Assembly (NCBI GenBank): GCA_905183005.1
Contig: CAJJDO010000161.1
Coordinates: forward strand, 177,025 to 241,024
Length of the DNA stretch: 64,000 nucleotides
Origin: Paramecium pentaurelia
Taxonomy: Eukaryota > Ciliophora > Oligohymenophorea > Peniculida > Parameciidae
Direction of reading: 5' to 3'
The notes under the pieces are model-generated. The model had not been told where the DNA came from and ran no database searches. It saw nothing but the letters and a program-made list of their open reading frames with translations. Below, piece by piece: positions 11,022 through 23,425 of this stretch (within the stretch, counting starts at the first letter, position 1; the number at the start of each line of letters is the position of its first letter). The position numbers and the translations under genes were made by a program.

Positions 11022-14000
11022 TCATTTTTTAAGACTCTCAATTTATTATTCTGTCAATAACTTCTCTTAATGATATTTTTCCATTTTCTCCATATCAGTT
11101 TTTTTGACTTGATCTGGTACTTTATCATTGTATTTACTCATTTTATCTTAGAGAGCATTAATATATTTAATTAACTCATTCAATTTCTTTACTAATCTTT
11201 CATTCTAAATATGTTATTTAAGAGAATTTTACTTCTTTTGTAAGATCAATATTATCTTTCATATTAACAAAAATCTTAAGTTTTGCTTCTAAAGTATCAA
11301 CTCCACATTATTTATGTTATTCAGTTTCTTATTAAATTACTGTAATCTAAAATATTAATAATAATATATTACTGATTTTATTCTAGCTAATAAACAAATG
11401 ATATCTGCTTATTATTTAATTAAATCATCTAAGGATTTTTCTCCAATCAAATTCAATACATAAGCATCAGGTCTTACATTTGCAGGTAATTAAGACTTAC
11501 TAATTACTGATCTTAATTTCTTTGAGATATTTAATACTAAATCAAATTAGATTTCAACATCTTAATTGATCCATTATGGATTAGGTGAAGGATACTTAGC
11601 TATGATTAATGAATCTTCCTTTTAACATGGTAATTTCTACCATAATTCTTCAGATAAATATGGCATCATTGGATGTAATAATCTTAATCCTTAATCTAAA
11701 ACAGTTAATAAGGTTTATTAAGTTTCAAGTTTAATTTTTTAATCTTAATTTTTATCACTTAAAATATTTTTAATTCCTTCTAAATAAATATCACAAAAAT
11801 CATATAACCAAAATTAATGGAAATTTTAAGTTGCTTAACCAAATTCATAATCATCAAATGCAGCATTAACTCCTGTTATTGTTTAATTGAGTTTTACTAA
11901 GATCCATTAATTTATTAATTATAAATTATTTAATTCTAATTTTACATAATTTATATCTTTAGGTAATTTTGGAAATGCAAATCTACAACTATTCCAAATC
12001 TTATTACAAAATTATCTATAACCAATAATATGTTTAACATCCATATTAATATTTGGAGTCTTTTATAAATAACTTAACAGACCAAATCTTAATGCATCTC
12101 CACCACATTCTGGAATACCATTTGGAAATTCTTCTTCTTTTTATTTTATGGCTCTTTGAATTTCATCTTTTGATAAATTACCTTCATATATCTTTTATTT
12201 CAAATTCTCTAATGATGTTCCATCAATTATTTCAAGTGGATCTATCACATTACCAAGACTCTTTGACATCTTCTTTCCATCCTTATCTCTTATTAATGGA
12301 TGTAAGAACACATATTTAAATGGAACCTTATCAAAGAATTCTAATGAAAATTAAACCATCTTAGCAACCCAAAAGAATAGAATATCCCAACCAGTCTCAA
12401 GAATAGTATTAGGGAAAAAGGCCTTAAAATCTGGATTATTAGTATCAGGCCATCCAAAAGTAGAAAATGGAAACAATCCAGAAGAAAACCAAGTATCCAA
12501 TACATCTTCATCCTGAGACAATTTAATTTATTCTACAGGAATATTATATTTAGCAACTGCTTTCTTTAAAGCTTCTTCTTCAGATCTAGCAACAATCCAA
12601 TTATCTTAATTACTAGTATCAGGTTAACTACCATTTATACTAACTAAATAGGCTGGACATCTATGACCCCACCATATTTATCTACTAATACACCAATCTC
12701 TTAAACCATCCATCCATCTAAACCATTCATTCTCATATTCAGAAGGAATTAAAACCAATTCTCCATTTTTTACAACATCAATCATTCTTTATTTGATGTG
12801 TTAACAATTTACATACCATTATGGTTTAATCATAGGTTCAATAACATCTTTACTTCTTGAACATAATCCAAGTCTCATTTAATTTGGTGTCTTATCTCTA
12901 TATATACCTAATTATTTCATATCCTCTTCCATTTAACGACGACAATCAAATCTCATCATACCAGCATATTTTCCACCATTTTAATTTATCTTACCATCTT
13001 CATCAAAAATTTAAATAAATTCTAATTTCTATCTTTATCCACATTCATAATCATTAGGATCATGAGCAGGTGTCACTTTAACAGCACCTGTACCAAATGA
13101 CATATCAACCAATTAATCATCTGCAATTACCTTAATCACTCTATTGCAAAATGGATGTACTAATTCTTTACCAATCAAATGAGCATATCTTTAATCTTTT
13201 GAATTTACTGCCACAGCTGTATCACCTAACATTGTTTCCAAACGAGTTGTTGCTACAACCAATTCTTCATTTGAATCCTTAACTTTATATGCAAAATGAG
13301 TCAACCAACCAAATTCAACAGGTTAAGCATGTCCTGGAACTTTTAATTTTATTGGCTCCTTTATATCCTCATAAGTAACTTCTATATCTGAAATAGCTGT
13401 CTTTAATTAACAGGACCAATTGACCAATCTTGTTGCTCTATATATCAATCCCTTCTCATATAACAATACAAAAGCTTCTGTCACTGCTCTACAATAATAT
13501 ATTACTATTTATTTTACGTTTTCAATTACTCATCCATTGTAAAATGATACCTCTCCCAATCCAATGAACTACCAACTCTTCTCAATTATTCCAATATCTA
13601 TGCTCCATGTCTATTAATTTATTAATACTATTTATTACTTATCTTTCCATTCCCAAACCTTCTCCAAAAACTTCTCTCTTCCCATCTCCCATTTATTCAA
13701 TTATTGCTTTGCTAATGCTTTCTCCACAACTGTCTATGTTGCTATTCCTGCATGATCTGTTCCTGGTAAATAACATGTTGCATATCCTCTCTATCTATGA
13801 ATTCTTGTTAATGAATCTTCTATTGCTGATGTCAATCCATGACCCAAATGCAAATATCCTGTAACACTAAAAACTTTATTTAATCATTTACTTAGGAGGT
13901 GGCAATACCATCACATATCTCTTATCATTCTTTAATGCCTCCTCTGCACTAACATGGAAATACTTCTTCTCCTCCCAATATTTATACCAGAAGCTCTCCA

Positions 14001-14270
14001 CAAAATTAGGCTAATATGATTCAGGCATTTTAGAAGCATCTCTTTTTAAGGCTAATATCTCTGCTCCACCTAAACTCTTCAATTCAATATATTACTTAAT
14101 TTGCTTAAATCTGGCACATCCTTTGCCTTTTGAGTCTCTGCAATTATTGCAGGCTTCTATTCAGCTTTGGCAGCTATGTGTTTCATAAAATCTTTCTCCT
14201 TCTTCTTTTCTAGTGCTTTTACTCCAAATCTTGTTATCAATCTTGTGAACATCTCGTCAGATTCGTGCAT
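11022..14270 (-). CDS. VARS: valyl-tRNA synthetase
   Basis: A 1,028-residue class I synthetase that charges tRNA-Val and edits misactivated threonine. Six introns are removed: 11205-11232, 11347-11372, 13489-13517, 13611-13638, 13867-13891 and 14070-14095 (25-29 nt). The body begins MPESYQPNFVESFWYKYWEE and MVLPPPNVTGYLHLGHG carries the HIGH-type motif (about residue 124). TWFSSGLFPFSTFGWPDT and WVAKMVQF follow, then GKKMSKSLGNVIDP with the KMSKS signature (about residue 630), an anticodon-binding region, and a C-terminal Lys/Glu coiled coil typical of ValRS. About 75 basic residues precede the MPESY start of the catalytic part. They may be a cytosolic appendix; they do not look clearly like a mitochondrial presequence. 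The C-terminal part appears complete. Confidence 0.97.
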
Positions 14271-15796
14271 TAAATTTAATTTTAAAAAAAAATTAATATA
14301 AAAATATAAATTCTTTCTTTGTGATTTCAATTGTATTAAAATAAGTAAGGATATAAAAAAAGAATTTTATTACAAAGTCAATTAATAAATTATATAACAA
14401 AAATCATGTAAAGAGTTTATAAAATAATTTAATTTATCTAACCAAAAATTTTACTCAATAGACCTTTATTAAGTAATTAATTTATAATCTAAAAGTCTAA
14501 TACAATTAGAAAAGGGCTTTTTTGTAATTAATTTTATAAAATGATTATAATTTTCAAACTACTACACTTTTTAAAAATTAACAATTATCAATATTTATTA
14601 ACAATGGAAAAAGCAAATTTTATAAAATTGTAAATAATATTGATTATATATAGTATTAAGTAATCAGAAAGTTTAATTATTTATTTCATTTGAAAAATGA
14701 GATAAGTGATAATATTTAAGGAATCTGTATTACAACTAAATCTAAGGAAGACTTTTAAAGTAGAACATTTATTATAGATAATTAATTAAAACAAAAATTC
14801 TTAAATAAAAGAGAAAAATGTGATTTGTGTTCTTAACTTACAAGTTATGTTGTTATATATATATTATAGATAAGTCAAATCAAAACATAAATAGAATAAT
14901 CAAAAAGGATATGAATAAGTATACAAATAAGTATAAAATCAATAGTAAGCATATCAAATATTTTCCAATTTTATTAGAATAAGATAGCAATTATAATTAA
15001 CAAATAAAATCATCATTATTTCTGATTCTTTATTTATATTGCTATGTTAATAACAAAACTTAAATTCATGATATTAATTAATTGATTTTATGAGATTAAT
15101 TTTATATAACTTGTTTCATAATAAGAAAAAATAAAACTCAAATTTTTATCATAATTGAAAATAGTAGAAAATAAATTTATATAAGTATATAACTATTATG
15201 ATGTAATTTATTAGGAAAAATGGATAAATGGTACAATTATTTTATCATTAATAATCAAAACTTATTAAGACAAAACAGCATCATTGAGTATTTGATTCAA
15301 GCTCAGTATTATAAATTTTAGTAATGAAAACAGAGACATAAATAAAACAATATAATTTTTTCTTTAAAAGATGTATATTTAATTAGAAATACAAGATATC
15401 AAACATCAAATAATAATTATATTTAAGATTAACAGAATCTATCCTTTATTTATTTAGTTTTTTTGTTAATCAATTTAAATAACAAGAAAATAAATAATTA
15501 TGTTCTTTTTGCTATTGAATTATGAAAACATTAGAAATTAAGGTTTTATAAAATTGATTTACTATTAAATGTTATGCATAGTAAAAAAATGTTTAGCAAT
15601 TAGTTATGGTTTGGTCAGATTTGGAATATTCTGAATTCTGAATAAATCATTAGATATTATATATCATAATTTAGTGATAGGTTATTAAATTCTAAGATGA
15701 ATATTAATTATTTGAATATATTACGTAATATGCGTTAATTACTATTAACAATTAGTAGATGAGGTAATTTGAGAAAAAAATATCTGATTATTAAAA
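14271..15796. other. 1.5-kb intergenic region
   Basis: This lies upstream of both valyl-tRNA synthetase and the MFS transporter, so it must hold two divergent promoters. It is very AT-rich. A + strand frame around 14690-14880 is open for about 60 codons and contains an isolated CDLC-type stretch, but it has no family signature and I do not call it a gene. Confidence 0.4.
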
Positions 15797-17481
15797 ATGA
15801 TTAATCATTAATCAGAAGTTGAGTAAGAGAAGACTAATTCAATATCTGATAATTCTATAGTGAAATCTCATACATAATCAATAAAAGATATAGATTTATC
15901 AGTTTATAGATGGGCAATTTTATTTTTGTACTATTCAGTTGTTTTGGTAAACGGTGTACCTTATGAAATTTGTGTACCTATAAGTTCATTTATGGCTCAT
16001 ATATATAATGTATCGTTGGCTTTAGTTGCTACTGCTTCAACAGTATTTATGGTTATGCATCCAATTTTGTCATTTGTAGCTGCATAAAGTATAGAAGATT
16101 GATTTAGTTAGCTATTTCAAATTATGGATGGGCATCTGCAACTAATTTAGGTGTAATTCTTACAATTTTAGGATGTGCTATTAAACTTTTGATTAATTAA
16201 GCAGGGTATAGAATATAGATGTTATATCTAGATTTATTGTTTTAATAATTGGTTAGGTTCTATGTGGAATAGGAAGACCTTTTATTTTAAATTCTTAGGC
16301 ATCTATGGCTATGAGTTGGTTTCATCCTAAGACTAGAATCATGATCATAACTCTACTTAATGTGGTAAATACATTATCATTGGTCGTTTCTGCTTAATTA
16401 CCAGGAATTATGTTTAAAGGTTATAATTTGGAAGATGATACAGATTATGAGAATGGAAGAAGTAGAATGTAAAGATTATGTTTACTTGAATTTTACATAA
16501 GTTTGGCAATAATACCATGTTTATTTATGTTAAGAAGTAGACCAAAGTAAGTTCCAGTGAAAATAAACAAAATAGAAAGAAAAAGTGGAATGTTAAAAAT
16601 AATGCTGAGATTATTTAAGAATAGAAACTTTGTTTTACTTTTCATTCCATTTAGTCTATACTTTGGAATATTAAAGGCTTATTTAGTAATAATGGAATTA
16701 TTGATGTCACCATATAAATATGAGACTGATTAAGTAGCAGGTGTTGGTATATAGAATAATTATTTAAAAAAGTTTCATTTCCTTTAATTGGTGGATTAAT
16801 AGCTTAAGGAGCATTTCCATATTTTGTAAATAAGTATCAAATATAGAAACCTTTTGTTCGTTTCTTTCTATTGTTTTCAACTTTAGCTATGGCATCATTA
16901 TATTTTGCATTAAAATCAAATAATGTGATTTACATATATATAGTAATAACTTTATTGGCAATATGTGTAATGCCTATATTACCTGTTATTATGGATATGG
17001 GATGTGATTTAATTTCTCCAATTGAACCATCATTTGCAGTTGGTGCCTTTTATATGGGAAGTATGTTATTTTTTGTGGCTTTCACTTATATTTTAACATT
17101 CATTACTGGAAAGAATAAGGATGATACAAGAGTATTGTATACAAACATTTTCTCTACAATAATGATGATTAATGGATTTTTATGTAGTTTGTTATTAAAA
17201 ATTGATAATGAATATTATGCCTTAGATATAGAATAGGATAAAGGTTCATTAGTACATCCATTAGAAAAAGGTGATTCTATTCTCAAAGAAAAATGTCCTT
17301 CTCTTGTGTATAGAGGAACTCAATCAAAAATGAGTATATCAAATTAAAAAGGATCTATGTTCAGTGTACATTATCAAAGTATCTTTAGTGTTCACATAAT
17401 AATATCAATATAGTAGGTGATGTTCCATTAATCCCAGGAGAAGAGGCAGATGAACCCATTGATTAAGATTAATAATAATGA
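15797..17481 (+). CDS. FLVCR/SLC49-like major facilitator transporter
   Basis: A 527-residue protein with roughly twelve hydrophobic segments after a polar N-terminus of about 35 residues. Introns at 16089-16111, 16206-16231, 16747-16772 and 17388-17413 (23, 26, 26 and 26 nt). The last could instead start at 17379, which leaves the frame unchanged. The run GQVLCGIGRPFILNSQASMA followed by MSWFHPKTR at the middle of the first half is characteristic of the FLVCR/DIRC2 (SLC49) group, and RWAILFLYYSVVLVNGVPYE opens the first helix. Known members move haem, choline or related small molecules; the substrate here is unknown. The C-terminal tail is polar and ends in Asp/Gln. It converges with the unknown gene on the opposite strand, with only 80 bp between the stops. 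Confidence 0.85.
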
Positions 17482-17561
17482 GTTATATAATTCTATATTA
17501 TTGAATTAGATAATCATTTAATTCAATAATGAGAAATTGATATATTCATAAACACTTATAT

Positions 17562-18227
17562 TCATTTATTCAATTACTTCTTCTTTAATTATTTTAGAAA
17601 ATTAAGTGCTTGAGCACTCAATTATTCATTCAATTCAGTTTTTTAAATCTATTTACCTATTGATGATGTTTGCATTCTCTATGTAGATCGAAACAAAGAT
17701 CTGGTTTATGATTGTACTCTACCAGATCTAAGTCTCTTGATAAGATTGTTAAGTGCCTCTGGATTGTATACCAGTTTCTTTTGTTTGATCTCTGTATCAG
17801 AGTTGTGAGGTGAGATAAAATACACATTTCTAGGTTTTGGGGGTTGTAATATATCTAAAATTTAATCATATAGGTGAGACACACGAATTAAATCCTAAGC
17901 CTCTACTTTCGAGTTTTCTAAGAGATTACAACATTGCTTAGCTTTTTCCCACAATTCATTTGGAGGAACTTAAGTCTTTTCTTAATCGTCTATAGTCTTA
18001 GCATTTTCATAGATTATCTCACTTTCAGCTATATGTTTGCTAACATTAGTCATGTTTGTAATAGAGACAATTTCAAAAGGCATAGGTTTTATCTGAATCT
18101 TTCCTAAGAATGAATTTATTAATCTATTCTTGACTTTGTAATGTGCAGGATATATTCGCTTTTCTATTCTATGACATAAGAATTGATATGAGTAATCAGA
18201 TGTAAAATACTAACATTAATCTAGCAT
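17562..18227 (-). CDS. hypothetical protein, 221 aa
   Basis: One exon, 221 residues, beginning MLDQCQYFTSDYSYQFLCHR. It is basic and contains no membrane segment or signal peptide. Recognisable features are only compositional: a helical middle region (NELWEKAKQCCNLLENSKVE), and a C-terminal basic, Gln-rich helix ending LNFLKQLKKKQLNK. I do not recognise a family. The uninterrupted 222-codon frame with balanced codon use, tight against the convergent transporter gene, argues that it is a real gene and not chance. Confidence 0.68.
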
Positions 18228-18697
18228 TAATTTATATAATTTGATATTATTTATTAGACATTACAATAATTTATCATTATATTATAGTAACACTATGAAT
18301 AATAATTATGGCATCTTCTCTTATTTTTTAATAATTCATATCTATAAAAGAAATAATATCATCTTAACCATTTAATTAACCATTCTCCTCTATATAATAT
18401 TATCAAATATAAATATAAATACTTAATGAGTATGTATAAATATTAAATATATTAACATATAATAATAATATAGATTTTTAAGTAAAATTTCTACTTATTT
18501 GGAATTTTTAAATTAAAGATAAAATATATATTTTTAATCTTTTAATTCAAGTTATTTTTTTAACTTGATATCATTAAATTAAGTTTTTAAATATGATTCA
18601 GAACTGTTTTTAATATAAATTATTATGTTTATAAATCATTTATATATTATTTAATTTTTAGCTATGAATATAGCTATGAATTAACAAATCAAATTTA
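18228..18697. other. intergenic, AT-rich
   Basis: About 470 bases upstream of the 221-residue gene. It has runs of A and T and nothing that I can annotate. Confidence 0.5.
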
Positions 18698-19051
18698 TCA
18701 TAATATTAGTATTATGAATTAAATCTCTTCAGTAAATAAAAAATAAATAGAAAATAGTAAAATTTGTGGAAATTATAAAGAATTAATTGATATTAATTAT
18801 TTGATTTAAGAGGAAATGAATTATCTATCTAATAGTTCAATTGCTAAAATTAACAACTTTGCTTAATTAACCTAAATTTCTCCCAATTCTCTAATATTCT
18901 TTATTGAATCATTCTGATATTAGTATATTGATATAAATTCAACAAGAGTATTTATGAATTCCTTGATCATATCAATAAAAAGAACAGGGCATTTTTTCAA
19001 TCCCTCAAAAACATATCTAATTATTTACTCTATAATTTATATCAATAACAT
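18698..19051 (-). CDS. possible small protein, 117 aa
   Basis: A 118-codon frame with ATG and TGA. It contains a protein-like stretch, RYVFEGLKKCPVLFIDMIKE, followed by helical leucine/isoleucine-rich sequence. It lies just 31 bp downstream of the kinesin stop on the same strand. There is no recognised domain. Because TGA is the only stop, frames this long can occur by chance in AT-rich sequence, so this is tentative; it might also be a relic of a longer gene. Confidence 0.35.
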
Positions 19052-19082
19052 AAAATAATAGTTTTAATATATTCATTATAAT

Positions 19083-20573
19083 TCACTTCTTCATTTAACA
19101 AGATTTTACTTTTTCTGCAAATCTTAGACTAGCAAGGGTCTATTAAAAATCTTCTGATCTTGATGAAATGTTCACCATCATTAATGTCTTAGAACTTCCT
19201 TCCATATATTTATATAAAGAAAAAGTCAACTTACTATTTCTAAATGGAACATGTTATTATTTAGTATAAAGAGCATTAAAAACATCACCCAATGCACTTA
19301 ATGATTTATTAATTGCTTTTGTTTCAGTAAATCTATCTCCTTCAGTTTTTGCTACATTTGCTCTTTCAGAACCAGCTAAATCTATCAAATTTAAAGTTGA
19401 ATTGATTTGCTTATCACCAAGATGTCCTTATAAATTTAATTAAAATATAAAATGACTTCTAGATGATACTTCATTACTGAGAGTTTCTGCAACTTATCTA
19501 TTCTTTTTAGCAGTATTAAAATGTTCTGCAACTTCAACAATATCTTTTACATCCAATAATTTGACATCATCACACTTTTAATTTGTTATTAAATCTCTAC
19601 TTTATTCATTATAAATTTCTTGAAATCCAACTCTAATGGTAGTTTACCAACCCAATTCTAACATTCCTTATCTCTCCTAAAAAATTTACTCTACTGCCCT
19701 TGGTATTACACCTTTATTATAATCATCACCTTGCATAGTATAGGTTTTGCCAGAACCAGTTTATCCGTAAGCAAATATACACACATTATGTCCATCAACT
19801 ACATTTTGAACTAAATCTGAAAGTTCATTATAAATTTCTTATTAATCTGCTTCTTAATTAAAGATGTGTTCAAAATTAAAACTACTCTCCTTTTAACAAT
19901 TAGTTGACTTTAAGAACCTTTCAGGAACTCGAAGTACTAATGTACATTCTCCATTTAATAATAACATATCCTCCTATGAATTTGGTCTAATACGACAATA
20001 AACACGAATATTTCCTTTTGCTTCTTATAATAGATTGTTCCAATATCTCTTCTAATGTTCAGTGTCTTTGAGTTCTTATTGTAATTGAATTTATTGTTAT
20101 TAACTCAATTTAAAATTATTCATAAGTTGTTACTTCAAGAATTTCTTTTATTCAAGTTCTTCTTTTGTTTATTATAATTCATTAAGCATTCTCTCTTTGA
20201 CCTTTTACATTTCAGATATTTATAATCTTTATTTTGTTTGTTATTCAAATAATTCTTAGATCAATTACATTTGATTCTATTGTTAGTTTAATCGATTGGC
20301 ATGGTATTCTAATTGATCCTATTACTGATGGAACTACTAGATTGCTTATCTATCAGCTTCATCTAATTTAGATTAAAATTCTTATAAGCATTCGCGGGTA
20401 GTTTTTTGAATTACTTAAGTAAGTGGTTTGAATTCATTAAAACTTTTTTTGAATTCTCCTATCTCCTCACTTTAAACTGCAAGAATTCTATTTTTATGAG
20501 TGATGAGTTCAATGAGTTTGTCTTCAATTACTTTGAGATGATAAGCTCTGATATCTTTGAGTTCTTTTTCCAT
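19083..20573 (-). CDS. kinesin-14 motor protein (C-terminal motor)
   Basis: A 496-residue kinesin in one exon with the motor at the C-terminal end. Residues 1-185 form a long coiled coil. The neck-motor junction GNIRVYCRIRP (187-197) is the hallmark of kinesin-14, which moves towards microtubule minus ends. The motor shows the P-loop GQTGSGKTYTM, switch I NEVSSRSHF and switch II LIDLAGSERA, with VPFRNSKLTFSLYKYMEGSS and ASLRFAEKVKSC completing the domain. All nucleotide-binding residues are kept, so it should be an active motor. Family roles are spindle focusing and minus-end transport; which applies here is unknown. The tail is shorter than in animal KIFC1, with no obvious extra microtubule-binding domain. 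The start is the first ATG of the frame. Confidence 0.95.
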
Positions 20574-21233
20574 TTATAAAAATAATAAATTTAGATGATA
20601 AAATAGTAGAATAAGTAAAAATATTCTATAATATTTATGTGTTATTATGCAATCATTTTTAATATTTATTATTAATGATAAAAATAGAAATATTAATAAA
20701 AAAGAATATGTATTTATATCAAATTGAGAGATTTATTAAGAAAGTTGATTAATAATAAATGTGTTAATAATGTTTATTAAATAGACGAAATAGAACTTTT
20801 AGTTGAGGATTTATTAGCAATTCATAATAATCATAATAATAAAATAACTTATTTCAAAATGATTTATTGAAAATAATATGATCAACAGGAATCATTCTCT
20901 ATATTTTATTTACAGAGATTAGATCTCATTTTTTTATGGATTTAGTCATTTTTTAAATCATTTATGATTCTTATTAATATAGAATTCATAGCAACAAAAA
21001 TGGAGAGGAAATTCTATTTGAAATAAGTACTCATATTAATGATTTATATTATGATAGAAAAATCAACATATTAGAATTAATAGAGTGAAATAATCTAATA
21101 AATATTGATATTAGATTGATTCTAAATTTTATGAATCTTTATTGATATTGTTATGATTATAAGTTTTATTGAATTGATGAGTGATTTATGAAATATTTAA
21201 TTATAAATATTTATAATATAGGATTAATAATCA
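20574..21233. other. divergent upstream region of kinesin-14 and the CDK
   Basis: Some 660 AT-rich bases between two genes transcribed away from each other. No reading frame, RNA gene or repeat worth naming is visible. Confidence 0.5.
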
Positions 21234-22489
21234 ATGAGCAATAATGGTAATAATAATAATAATACTAATACTAATGATGTTGATGAGATTGAAAAGATAT
21301 TACAAATGGAAATCAATAGTAGTGATAATGAATAATAAAATAATTAATAAAATGATTAAAGTAAAAGAGAACAAGTTGAAAAGTATTTTGATAGTATGAC
21401 TGCATAAGATAAAATGCGTTTATTAAAGAAAAGAAAAATCTGTGGCTTAGTGGAAGGCTGTGATACAATTGAGGGATATCAAAAACTCAATCGTATTCAT
21501 GAAGGAGTGTAATTAAAATAAAATTATTTAAAACTAGTTATGGTGAAGTATTTAGAGCAAGAGATATGCTTACAGGAGAAATCGTTGCTATTAAAAAGAT
21601 TAAATTTAGTCAACATATTGATAAGGAAGGATTCCCAATTACATCAATAAGAGAATTCAATTTGTTACTCTCACTCAATCATCCAAATATTGTTAAAGTC
21701 AAGAGAATTGTTATGGGATCTGATAAAGTATTCATGGTCATGGAATACATGGAACATGAATTAAAAGATTTAATTGAAAGATCCAAGTATCAATTCTCTA
21801 CCGCCGAAATCAAATGTTTACTTAGATAGTTGCTCCTTGGAATATAACACTTCCATTAAAAATCTGTTATGCATAGAGATTTAAAAACCTCCAATTTGTT
21901 GTATAACAATAAAGGATAACTAAAAGTATGTGATTTCGGATTAGGTAGACGTTGTCAAAGAAATAAACCATACACTCTCAAAGTAGTAACATTATGGTAT
22001 AGAGCACCAGAATTACTACTCAGTATTCCAAAATACAATCATAAAATTGACATTTGGTCTGCTGGTTGTATTTTTGGAGAATTACTTCTCAAAGATTAAT
22101 TGTTCAAAGGTTAAAAAGAAATGGAACAATTAGAACATATTTTCAGAATCTTAGGAACCCCAACAGAAGAAACCTGGCCTGGTTTAAAAGTATTACTAAT
22201 TATTATTAAGAATATAACATTAGCTGGTCCTTTAAGAACCATTCCTAAATACCCAGGAATCAAATTATAAGACATTATTTCAAAGGAATTTTAACTCTCA
22301 GAATGGGGTTATGATTTACTTAAAAAAATGTTGACATTAGATCCTGAAAAAAGAATAGAAGCATCAGATGCCTTAAAACACCCTTGGTTTTCAGAATAGC
22401 CATTACCTTTAAGCGAAGACCTTATGCCAACCTTTCCACCATTAAATGAAGTCAATAGAGATGATGTTAGAAAGAAGGTTAAAAAATGA
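21234..22489 (+). CDS. PITSLRE-type cyclin-dependent kinase (CDK11-like)
   Basis: A 401-residue kinase, or 408 if the second intron is not real. Intron 21509-21537 (29 nt) is required. A 21-nt stretch at 22200-22220 has GT...AG ends but keeps the frame either way. The N-terminus is Asn/Asp-rich. The sequence GCDTIEGYQKLNRIHEGVYG precedes the kinase core, then K111 in VAIKK and PITSIRE (125-131), the cyclin-binding helix that names the PITSLRE kinases. HRDLKTSNLL, CDFGLGRR and VVTLWYRAPELLL follow. CDK11 links transcription and splicing to the cell cycle in animals; the role here is inferred. The N-terminal extension is much shorter than in animal CDK11. It ends DDVRKKVKK. Confidence 0.9.
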
Positions 22490-23425
22490 TAATTAAACCC
22501 ATAAAATATTATAAATAAATAATAAATTTTTTTTGTTGTTGTTAGATTACTCATTAAAAATTTATCTCAATCATCAAAAACTTGATCTAATTTGAATAAA
22601 TAAGCATAACCTAATTAAAGAACTTTTTAAATGATACTGTATTTTTAATACTTTGATTATTATTAATATAAGAAGAGCTATTTTGCTTTATCAATTAAAT
22701 TAAATATTATTCAATTTAATATTCTGAAAAAATATTAAACAATTCTCAAATTATTATAAAATTTCACATAAAATTAAAGCAATTTTGGATAGGTTAATCA
22801 AAAATGAAATGAACACATTCATATTTGTAAATATAGCATCCTAGATCAACTACTATGTTTTTTAATATCATAAATTGTTACTTTTTTTATGTGATCTAAA
22901 GTAATGAGAATAGTTTCATTAATGAATACAATATGAAATCATTTATGAAATTACTGTAATATCTAATATTAAATTTAATTCGATAAGAAGAGGATAAGTA
23001 TTTTTTATTAGAATAAAGGGAAATAATCTAATTCAAATTATTTGATGGATTATAGAATAGCAATTATTTTAATAATATACAACATAATAAAATAAGTGTT
23101 TATCATTATAAGTAAATACTTTAGTAAAAGTAATTCGACTTAAAATTAATAACATTGATGAAATGAGAGTATTATTTTGGTAGATTAAGACTCTACTAAT
23201 TTTAACAATTAAATTGAAGAAATAATAGTAGATTATTTGAGATATATACTTTATTCTTAGTTAACTATGATGATCATTTTAATATAAAAAATAACAATAA
23301 TGATGAATAGTTATAAAATAATAGTTCTATCAGGATGTGTCACTAAAATCAATTGTCTTAGGTATTCTTGTATTCTAGTCAAAAAAGTAAAGAGTTATTT
23401 GTTTGATCAAAAAGTCTGAGTAACT
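22490..23425. other. 0.9-kb intergenic region
   Basis: AT-rich sequence between the CDK and the receptor fusion gene, both on the + strand. Short open stretches occur but none resembles a known protein. Confidence 0.45.

Noticed and set aside
12053..12319. A short + strand ORF rich in Leu and His
   Set aside because: It is a shadow of the valyl-tRNA synthetase coding strand and covers its KMSKS region. The same applies to the one at 13607-13864.
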